Below, in pieces: positions 57,367 to 64,000 of a stretch of DNA of 64,000 nt (its first letter is position 1; each line of letters opens with the position of its first letter). Position numbers and translations under genes: made by a program. Below the pieces are notes generated by a model. The model searched no databases, had not been told where the DNA came from, and worked only from the letters and a program-made list of their open reading frames with translations. Source of the stretch: Bdellovibrionales bacterium (lineage in GTDB: Bacteria; Bdellovibrionota; Bdellovibrionia; Bdellovibrionales; UBA1609); NCBI GenBank assembly GCA_016714165.1, contig JADJNU010000002.1, positions 124,001 through 188,000 on the forward strand, written 5' to 3'.

Positions 57367-57810
57367 CTAACATCGATTAATGTAGTTCACGAAACCTCGC
57401 TTGAGATCACCGCGATAACCGTTTTGTTCAAAAAACTTGTGGGCCCCTGCGCGTTTAGCATTGCTCAACAGCATGATTTTCGTACACCTATTCTCTTTGC
57501 AAACGAACTTGATTTTATCCATAAGCCTTGTTCCGATGCCCTGACCACGAGCCGATGATGTCACAACGATATTCTCAACAACTGCAAAAGGCTGATCTCC
57601 ATACATAATGTCTCGGCAGAGCACAACAAATGCGGTCCCAAGAACCTGGGAATCTATCTCCGCGACCAAAATTATATTTGATTTGTCGCTCTCAATAGAC
57701 GCGAGTGCAGCCCCGGTCACATTAATTTTTTGATCACCTACCAATTCAATATATAGCTCTTGAATTATCGGAGCATCATCAGATCTGGCGCGACGGATGG
57801 TCCATGGCAC
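57367..57810 (-). CDS. GNAT-family N-acetyltransferase
   Basis: The GTG at 57810 comes four bases after the VanY-like stop, with AGGA ten bases upstream, and begins the GNAT domain directly (WTIRRARSDDAPIIQEL). ATG 57849 would overlap the VanY-like gene by 35 bases. The acetyl-CoA motif is SSARGQGIGTRLMDKI at about residues 90-105. It transfers acetyl groups to an unknown amine. It follows the VanY-like gene in the same direction and may be co-transcribed. Confidence 0.88.
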   Translation of the reverse strand: MPWTIRRARSDDAPIIQELYIELVGDQKINVTGAALASIESDKSNIILVAEIDSQVLGTAFVVLCRDIMYGDQPFAVVENIVVTSSARGQGIGTRLMDKIKFVCKENRCTKIMLLSNAKRAGAHKFFEQNGYRGDLKRGFVNYINRC

Positions 57811-57814
57811 GATA

Positions 57815-58339
57815 TTAGGTTCCTGCGAAGAACCAATGCCATGGTTCATAGATAATTCCCGTGGAGTTTCCCTTTGGATAACTCAATCGAAATCCAAAGC
57901 GATTCGAGTTCTCTAATAACCAAGCAAATTGCTCGGTCCTTTCAAATGCCTCTTCTAAAACCGGGTGCCCCTTTGCATGAATATCAATAGCTCGCCCAGA
58001 ATGATGTTCACTAAATCCTGGGATGGCAATGTGGGTTAAAATATCCTCGATTTTTCGTCCATTCTTCAGATGCAGATCAATGAGACTTTTTTGATGAAGG
58101 TAGGAGCGAAATCCGGAAAATGGCATAAGAACAATCTCATCTCGCCTCGCAGACTCCTTCATCTTGACCCAAGCCTCGGCGGCTGAAGAAACCAAGATAA
58201 ACGGTCTGCCTTCAAAATCAATTTCGACCACCTGAAGGTCTGCAAGAGCCGGCTGTTCATGTAGGGCAAGGAGATTTGAATCAAAATGCGCTTGAGTAAG
58301 GCCAAGGGCACGATGAATTTCTGTAAGGAGTTCTGACAT
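57815..58339 (-). CDS. VanY-type D,D-carboxypeptidase (M15, LAS fold)
   Basis: A 174-residue protein with the LAS-fold signature: SGFRSYLHQ, the zinc-binding SEHHSGRAIDI and the final EPWHW. These enzymes trim the terminal D-Ala from peptidoglycan stems. ATG 58339 is used; a GTG at 58375 is also possible and neither has a strong ribosome site. No signal peptide is evident, so it may be cytoplasmic or exported by another path. It leads the unit with the GNAT gene. Confidence 0.88.
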   Translation of the reverse strand: MSELLTEIHRALGLTQAHFDSNLLALHEQPALADLQVVEIDFEGRPFILVSSAAEAWVKMKESARRDEIVLMPFSGFRSYLHQKSLIDLHLKNGRKIEDILTHIAIPGFSEHHSGRAIDIHAKGHPVLEEAFERTEQFAWLLENSNRFGFRLSYPKGNSTGIIYEPWHWFFAGT

Positions 58340-58461
58340 TGATGGATTATAATTCAACGTGAGACCAAAAGTCACTATAGGAGTGTCCTAACCGCGCATC
58401 ATAAGACCGACCAGACTCGACGCAAAATAATCCCAGTTTCAAAGATCTCCTTAGAAGGGCC

Positions 58462-58495
58462 AGGATGGCCGCTACTATGAAATAGCGGCCATCCT
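58462..58495 (-). terminator. Hairpin after the moeB-rhodanese gene
   Basis: A perfect 13-bp stem (58462-58474 with 58483-58495) around an eight-base loop lies just after the stop at 58500. It should end or stabilise the leftward Moco transcript, but no long U-tract follows. Confidence 0.65.
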
Positions 58496-58499
58496 TCAT

Positions 58500-59653
58500 C
58501 TATGGTCTTGCGGTGAAGTGTTCATACCCGGTGATGCACCAGCTTTTGCTCAGTTCGTTCATTTGCGCAAGGGAGAGTATCCCACCAGCCAAATTATAAA
58601 ATTTGACTGTCGCAAAATTTTGATTGTGCCGCTCCAAAAAGGCAACCGCGCGCTGAGATCGAAATCCGCTAGCGCAATACACCACCCAATGATCTCCATC
58701 TTTAATAAATGCTGGAAATTCATTTTTTTCTATTTTACTGAGGGGCCAATGCCAGGCCTCCGGAATCATGCCTTCACTGATTTCTGAAAACTCCCGAACA
58801 TCTAAGAATTGTGCGCCCTCCAGTTCCTGTGCCTCGGCCCATGACAAACTCGCTGGTGAGGTTTTAGAACTCACACAGAGAAACTCCGCTTCTTCTTTTA
58901 TTTCAATTTGGGAGGGATCCAGATGACAAAGACAGTTTTCTCTTTGAGGAACTTCAAGAGACCGAATGCTGTTATCAAAAAAATCAAGAATTGAAATCTT
59001 GCCATATTGAGGATTCAGTCTTCCGATTCCTGCCAAGTCCAATATGACCTTAAGACATTCCAGGGCCTGCCAAACTCCTACCACTCCAACGACCGCACCA
59101 AGCACTCCGGCCTCCTGGCAATTTTGCACAAAGGACATAGGACTTTTTGGGTACAAACAACGATAACAAGGACCTTTCTTTCCTGAAAACGTCCCAAATC
59201 GGCCTTCAAATTCTGAAACTGAACCGTGAACCAAAGGCTTCTGTAATTTGAGGAGACATCATTGATTAAGAATTTTGCAGAGAAATTGTCTGTGCCATCC
59301 ACGAGCACATCATAATCTGGAGCAACGTCCAAGGCCCAGGACCAGTCGAATCTCTTGGAGAAGGTATCACTTCTCACATTCGAATTAACACTTCGGATCC
59401 GTTCGGTCGCGGCCAAACTCTTTTCTCGTCCAATATCTTTCTCAACATAAAGAATCTGGCGCTGAAGATTGCTCAGTTCCACCAAATCCCCATCGACCAA
59501 TCCGATACGACCCACCCCAGCTGCGGCCAAATACAAAGCGAGTGGAGAACCGAGACCGCCGCAGCCGAGGATCAGCACCTTTGCCTCACTGAGTGCGTTC
59601 TGCCCTGACGGGCCAAGATCTTTTAAAACTGTCTGACGGATATATCTATTCAT
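58500..59653 (-). CDS. moeB: MoeB/ThiF-type adenylyltransferase fused to rhodanese; frame interrupted near 59245
   Basis: The N-terminal frame has the E1-like nucleotide motif LGCGGLGSPLA and DGDLVELSNLQRQ. The next frame continues with the zinc-type CYRCLYP, and a C-terminal rhodanese domain with active Cys in VYCASGFRSQ. One added base near 59245 (AGAAG run) joins them, giving 384 residues, and the span plus one base is a multiple of three. MoeB adenylates the C-terminal Gly of MoaD; the rhodanese domain can pass sulfur to it, as in the eukaryotic MOCS3/Uba4 layout. It is last in the Moco operon, in step with MoaD two genes of the pathway upstream. Confidence 0.85.
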
Positions 59654-59676
59654 CTGAGGATCTATTCATCTGAGGT
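59645..59676. repeat. 16-bp tandem repeat at the decarboxylase/moeB junction
   Basis: Two adjacent 16-bp copies with one difference hold the end of the decarboxylase gene and the start of moeB. Each copy contains an ATG, only one of which is in frame with moeB. Confidence 0.75.
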
Positions 59677-61484
59677 GCCCTTTTCCGATTCAACTTCAAG
59701 GCAAACCCGTTTGTTGTGACTCATTAATTCTTCCGTAAATTCGCTTAAGAAATCAACCCGGCTCTCCTTTGAAGTCGTAAATGGATTCATCAAGACAGCT
59801 CTGAGACACACCAACTTGTCGTCGTCAGCCTGGATCTGCTGGTTAACAAGAATCTTATCGATCAACTTCGTGTATGAAGATCTCTTCATCGTCGTTTTAG
59901 AGACAGAAAAACTTGGACTTACAACAAATTTTTCAAAAACACGAAGACTGCGATCATTTACAGTCGACAATTTTTCGCCCTTGCGACCGAGGCTAAAACA
60001 AACCAAATTCAAATCATGCGATGGCACGATGATGACTTCTTCCTTCAAACCTTCCAACAATTGCAAAAGGCGATTTCTCCCTCGAATTCCCTTCTCCAAA
60101 ATCCGACCATACCCATCTGCATTTAACGGAAGTGTCCGATTGGCCATCCAGGTAGCTGCGGCCCCTGTCGCGGCCCGCGAACCCTCAATCGTGTAGGCCC
60201 ATCGATTTGCCTTGTACCCCATTAAATAGGGAGCTGAAAATGATTTCACTTGATAGTGGTGTAAGTCCTTTGTCAAAATAGCGCCGCAGGCGTAAGGCAC
60301 ATAACCCAGTTTGTGAGGATCGATAGTGATGGAGTGAACTCGCCCAAGAGCAGAAATGGCTTTGCTTGTGCTCAAAGCTAGGCTCCGCCCTTGTTCCGAT
60401 CCCTCTGACATCGTGGCAAAATATCCCCCATAGGCTGCATCAACATGATGCCATAAATCTAAACCCAGGCGATTTTTCAGATCGTCTAGAAAATCCTGAA
60501 TTTGATCGACGGGATCTACAGCTCCAAGTTCAGTTGTGCCAAGCACGGAAACCACTCCGAGAAGGGGCTGTCCCTTTGAAATAGAAGAAGAAATGATTTC
60601 TCTGAGATCCGTGATGCTCATTCGTCCACCACTATCAAGTGGCACTTCAACGAGCGATGAAGCGCCGAGGCCCAACATCGATACTATTTTTGGCCAAGAA
60701 AAATGACGGTTGGCTGGGACGACAATCAAGGGTGTCTGAAAGGGCCTCTCTGTCACGCGAAGAAAGATTTCTTGAAACTTCCAGGGACCTTGTTCCAACA
60801 AGCTGTATTCACTCAAATCAACTGCCTGGCCCTCGCTCTGCGGCCACATTTTTCCAATTCACTCCATCCCAAAGACCAGGAATAACTTGAGGTATTTGGA
60901 CCAAGCCGGCCTCGCTCCATCAGATACAAACCCAATGCCATGTTCCGATCTAAACGAAACAAAGCCCGCCACATCGATTCCAAATTTGCCAGGATCCCGC
61001 CAGAGGTAAAGTGTCCCTGACCTTGTTTGATATTAAATCCTACCATCTTAAGCAAGTCACCAATGGCTTCGGTTTCCAATTCGATTCCAATTTTCGAGGA
61101 TTCCTTTGAGGTATTGTTTGCGTTGTGCAATAGAGCCGTCACATGACCCAATAGAGCTGGCATTGATGTTTCTGAAACCATATGTCCGAGATAACGGGGA
61201 GTAAATTTGGGAGTTTCTCCCTCCAACAAGTGAAACAATCGATCGACATAGACATCAATCTCTGACTGTGATTTTCGAAATTGACTCTCTCTCTGATCGT
61301 CCTTGGATATGACGGGACCATCCTCAGGAAACAAATCCTTTCTCCACTCTATCCAACGCGCCAAAATCTCTTGCCACTTTTTCTGAAACCAGGGTCCATT
61401 CTCGGCCTGAGCACCCAAAAAAAGCGCCTTGAACGCAATATCCCTTGGATCACACTTTTTCTTTAGAGGGCCTAAATCGGACAT
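59662..61484 (-). CDS. PLP-dependent group II decarboxylase; frame interrupted near 60840
   Basis: The N-terminal frame (start 61484) and the second frame (ending at 59662) join with one added base in the AAAAA run at about 60840-60844, giving 607 residues; span plus one base is a multiple of three. The fold-type I PLP signature is seen: HVDAAYGGYF and the PLP-lysine in TIDPHKLGYVPYACGA. HFTSGGILANLESMWRA is the substrate/cofactor end of group II decarboxylases. Glutamate, tyrosine, DOPA or aspartate could be the substrate. It lies inside a molybdenum-cofactor operon, an unusual place; no Moco role is known to me. Confidence 0.82.
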
Positions 61485-61501
61485 CGAATCCCCACTGATT
61501 T

Positions 61502-61849
61502 CTACAAAGACAATTTCTCTTTCTTGCGATTATCTTTTCGAGCTTCAAAGTAATCAACTTCAATTGAAACGCTGACCCCTGAAATCTTCTCGTGGATTCC
61601 GAGGGATAACTTATTTGATGATTGTATCGCTTTGGAAAGCTGTTGCACGTATATCTCTGGAATTCCCACCAAAATTTCTAGTCCATCGTTTTTCAGGCAA
61701 AGGGCCGGGGCAATTTCCAGCTTCAAGCAAAGCTTCACCTCGGAAGTAACAGGAAATTGAGCCACAAGCTTCTTTTCCAATGCAAAGTCCTGAAGTTCCT
61801 TTGGCATCAATCTCACTCGAAGGCCCTCTTCATCAAACCTCAAGTTCAT
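61502..61849 (-). CDS. Small protein of unknown function in the Moco operon (115 aa)
   Basis: ATG 61849 directly follows the mobA stop, with GGAGG at the end of mobA as ribosome site. The product is beta- and charge-rich (LRFDEEGLRVRLMPKELQDF, VSIEVDYFEARKDNRKKEK), with no signal peptide. No family recognised. Tight coupling to mobA and position before the decarboxylase point to a role with one or the other. Confidence 0.7.
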   Translation of the reverse strand: MNLRFDEEGLRVRLMPKELQDFALEKKLVAQFPVTSEVKLCLKLEIAPALCLKNDGLEILVGIPEIYVQQLSKAIQSSNKLSLGIHEKISGVSVSIEVDYFEARKDNRKKEKLSL

Positions 61850-62446
61850 TTATCCTCCCTGAAAACTCATCCAATCGTCTTTGTTGTTGATATTCACAAA
61901 CGTGGTCTGCCAATCTAAGGGGATCGCGATTGATTTCATATTGATACAAGATTTCAAATTTTTAAAGGACCTTTGCCCCTCCTCTACTTCAGGTTCACAG
62001 AGAGAGGAAACAATCTGCCTTAATCCAGAATCAACTCGTAAAATTGCTGGGAGTTCGAAACCTTCAAACTGAAGACCGCAAGTCCGGTCCTTCGCCTGAT
62101 CGATCATAAGCCTCTCCCATTCTCTCACCAAAACTGACAATAGATCTGTTTTGATCAAAGGCATGTCTACTGGAATAACAAGAATCCAAGTTTCTCCCTC
62201 GTCTCTTAGCCTCTCCAAGATTGAATAAAGCCCCCCCAAGGGTCCCAGCTCCGCAATTAAATCGGGACAGGAACCAGGCCCCAGAGAGCTCCCACTGATC
62301 AAAACTCTCTCAGTTCCAACGACTTCAGACAAGACTCTCTTCGACCGGTCCAAGAGCGTCTCTCCCTGCCACCTCAAATTTTTCTTATCTTGCCCCATAC
62401 GTGAGGACTTGCCGCCGGCCAGAACAACGCCCCAACCCATCATCAT
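61850..62446 (-). CDS. mobA: Molybdenum cofactor guanylyltransferase
   Basis: The ATG at 62446 overlaps the moaE stop (ATGA). The nucleotide-binding signature LAGGKSSRMGQDK starts at about residue 9, and the metal-binding PVDMPLI is present. MobA links GMP to molybdopterin to make the bis-MGD form used by DMSO-reductase-type enzymes. Length 198 residues is normal. It follows moaE in the Moco run. Confidence 0.93.
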   Translation of the reverse strand: MMMGWGVVLAGGKSSRMGQDKKNLRWQGETLLDRSKRVLSEVVGTERVLISGSSLGPGSCPDLIAELGPLGGLYSILERLRDEGETWILVIPVDMPLIKTDLLSVLVREWERLMIDQAKDRTCGLQFEGFELPAILRVDSGLRQIVSSLCEPEVEEGQRSFKNLKSCINMKSIAIPLDWQTTFVNINNKDDWMSFQGG

Positions 62447-62928
62447 CGAAGGTCTAGCGCTCGACTGTGTCCGTGGGTACGCTGGCACAAGGCGTGACCC
62501 TTCAACCATTCTGTTTCACCATTTTCATAAAATTCCTTTTTCCATATTGGAGCTCGGTGCTTGATATTCTCAATAACATAACGGGAAGCTTGATAAGACT
62601 CATCGCGGTGTCGCGAACTCACACCGATTCCAACACTGGTATCTCCGCAAAGCAATTTTCCCACACGATGCACAATATAAATACGAAGCTCGTCTCCCCA
62701 CTTCAGGCGCGCCTCTCCCGCAATTTCCCGAAAAACCTGCTCAGCGAGTGGTTCAAATGCATCATAACTAACTGCAACGACATTTTTCCCACCGTTAAAA
62801 TCCCGAACAGCACCAAAAAAGAAATTCATTCCCCCATGCTGAGGTGTCTTTACAAAGTGAAAGACTTCGCCTTCACAAATTGCCCCTTCTGTAATCTTAC
62901 ATAAAATAGGCTCAGACATCATTATCAT
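62443..62928 (-). CDS. moaE: Molybdopterin synthase catalytic subunit MoaE
   Basis: ATG 62928 is preferred because GGAGG lies five bases upstream and the moaD stop is adjacent; ATGs at 62922 and 62919 are alternatives. The 161-residue product has the family motifs FFFGAVRDF, the VHRVGKLLCGDTSVGIGVSS stretch and the Lys pair in IWKKEFYENGETEW. With MoaD it forms molybdopterin synthase, which inserts sulfur into precursor Z. Coupled to mobA. Confidence 0.95.
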   Translation of the reverse strand: MIMMSEPILCKITEGAICEGEVFHFVKTPQHGGMNFFFGAVRDFNGGKNVVAVSYDAFEPLAEQVFREIAGEARLKWGDELRIYIVHRVGKLLCGDTSVGIGVSSRHRDESYQASRYVIENIKHRAPIWKKEFYENGETEWLKGHALCQRTHGHSRALDLR

Positions 62929-62929
62929 T

Positions 62930-63196
62930 CTAGCCTCCACACACTGGAGGCAAAATCGCCAAAGTACAAGACTGAGTGATTTCATCCTGATCCTTTAGAA
63001 TCTCTCTTTCATTAGCGAGCGCAGATTCAAAAACCAAGTCAGGCTCACCCAGATCAGGCTTTATTTTCTTCAGGTGCCCGGCAATGATCTGCTTCAATGC
63101 CAAAACACTACATTTTGATAACAGCTCTATGTTGATGATCGGCTGATCACTGTATTTTCGAAAAAATCCAAATAATCGAAGATCGATCGAGATCAT
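62930..63196 (-). CDS. moaD: Molybdopterin synthase sulfur-carrier subunit MoaD
   Basis: An 88-residue ubiquitin-fold protein ending in Gly-Gly (LPPVCGG), the site that is adenylated and thiocarboxylated. It is the sulfur donor to MoaE. Its start overlaps the end of moeA by four bases and its stop is one base from the moaE start, so all three are coupled. Confidence 0.94.
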   Translation of the reverse strand: MISIDLRLFGFFRKYSDQPIINIELLSKCSVLALKQIIAGHLKKIKPDLGEPDLVFESALANEREILKDQDEITQSCTLAILPPVCGG

Positions 63197-64000
63197 GACA
63201 AGATTCCCTTCCTAAATGAATAATCCAGCGAAAAAATTTGTACCCGAGTCCCACCCAAAAGTGAAGACCCTTCCTCAGGAAGCACCACCCAGCAGTTAGC
63301 AGAAAGGAGACTACTCACAACGTAAGAGGCTTGCCCTTCCAAAATCTCTACCTGAATTTTGTTATCAGAAGTAAGGTAAGCACGCCCCTTGTAAAAACAT
63401 CTCAATCCCTCTGGCTTTTTTGCATCCCTCTCTAAGCTTGCTTCCACTCCTCTGTCCATACCCAATCCAAGACGAGCACGAAGATAAGGCGCAACAAAAA
63501 AGCGAAAACCCACAACTGTAGAAACTGGATTTCCGGGCAATCCAAAGAATGCTGCCTTCTCGTCTGGAAATTCAGCAAAGCATATCGGCTTTCCGGGTCG
63601 AATCGCAGCCTTGTGAAAATGAACTCTTGCCCCCACTTCTCTGAGCGCTTCGACCACAAAATCATGTTTACCCTTTGAAACGGCTCCCGTGCTGAGAAAT
63701 AAGTCTACACCCTCCTGCAGACCCTGTCTCAATAGGGACTTGAATGTTTCAGGTTCATCATCGGCCACAATTCCCAGGTCCATCCCTTCACAACCCAATT
63801 CCTTCAATGCCTCCATGAGCAAAGGACCGGATGAATTCCATATTTGAGCAGAATTTGTGCGCTCCTGGCCAATCTCTATCAATTCTTTGCCCGTCGCCAG
63901 AACTGCGACCTTGAGGGGTTTCCTTGTCCAAACTTTATCTATGCCCAAACTGGAAAAGGCCATGAGATGATGGGCACCGATGAATTCTCCTTTTTGAGCG
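63193..64000 (-). CDS. moeA: Molybdopterin molybdenumtransferase MoeA (5' part cut by window edge)
   Basis: The frame enters from the right edge and its stop at 63193 overlaps moaD. Landmarks include VAVLATGKELIEIG, NSSGPLLMEAL, STGAVSKGKHDFV and the GKPICFAEF/GLPGNPVS region. MoeA inserts molybdenum into adenylated molybdopterin. About 270 of the usual 400 residues are visible, with the N-terminal domain outside the window. It is the first visible gene of the Moco run. Confidence 0.94.
   Translation of the reverse strand, partial: AQKGEFIGAHHLMAFSSLGIDKVWTRKPLKVAVLATGKELIEIGQERTNSAQIWNSSGPLLMEALKELGCEGMDLGIVADDEPETFKSLLRQGLQEGVDLFLSTGAVSKGKHDFVVEALREVGARVHFHKAAIRPGKPICFAEFPDEKAAFFGLPGNPVSTVVGFRFFVAPYLRARLGLGMDRGVEASLERDAKKPEGLRCFYKGRAYLTSDNKIQVEILEGQASYVVSSLLSANCWVVLPEEGSSLLGGTRVQIFSLDYSFRKGILS

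Overview
The window looks like chromosome from a predatory-type bacterium of the Bdellovibrionota (Bdellovibrio/Pseudobdellovibrio-like), with a moderate GC content. This is inferred from gene content only: cmk-rpsA followed by sppA-hit-mce-rhomboid, fliL, many exported or lipoprotein-type proteins of unknown family, several peptidoglycan-active enzymes (L,D-transpeptidase, lytic transglycosylase, VanY-type carboxypeptidase), paired M16 peptidases, and an AgmX-type TonB-like protein. No rRNA, tRNA, CRISPR array, transposase or integrase was seen.

Layout. 1-2.5 kb: two M16 peptidase genes, the first cut by the window edge. 2.6-4.6 kb: fliL, an L,D-transpeptidase and a small conserved-looking protein. 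4.6-10.4 kb: leftward cmk, rpsA (with its own promoter and terminator), a SppA-like protein, HIT protein, methylmalonyl-CoA epimerase and rhomboid protease. 10.6-15 kb: rightward reduced hydantoinase A/B-like pair, a small protein and a receiver-TPR protein. 15.2-23 kb: exported enzymes, namely an interrupted PHB-depolymerase-like lipoprotein, a di-CxxCH/DUF1501 trio and an unusual exported aldolase/AGE-epimerase fusion; then an SDR. 24-36 kb: an accessory region of exported proteins (ADP-ribosylglycohydrolase, amidoligase-like giant, a low-GC four-gene operon with a pre-toxin domain and an immunity-like last gene, and an unknown exported protein coupled to a TetR regulator). 36.4-40.4 kb: threonine ammonia-lyase, a lytic transglycosylase, small proteins and a MORN-repeat protein. 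40.4-46 kb: a leftward housekeeping run tmk-holB-tatD-gap-pgk-tpiA. 46-51.9 kb: a response regulator, secG, an AgmX-like protein, a HAD protein and a spore-photoproduct-lyase-like radical SAM gene. 51.9-56.3 kb: an island of exported unknowns bounded by a 54-bp direct repeat of the radical SAM 3' end. 56.8-58.4 kb: a secreted protein, GNAT and VanY. 58.5-64 kb: leftward molybdenum-cofactor operon moeA-moaD-moaE-mobA-unknown-PLP decarboxylase-moeB/rhodanese.

A technical point matters for any reader. At least seven frame breaks (near 1745, 18940, 45590, 45760, 54668, 59245 and 60840) all have the same sign, restored by adding one base, and two of them hit the essential gene tmk. I treat these as probable missing bases in the sequence and not as real pseudogenes. 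The in-frame TGA at 15868 is a different kind of lesion.

The best candidates for something new are the 29.1-33.8 kb toxin/immunity-like operon of exported proteins, the repeat-bounded island next to the radical SAM gene, the exported aldolase-epimerase fusion, and the SppA-like protein that lacks both catalytic residues.
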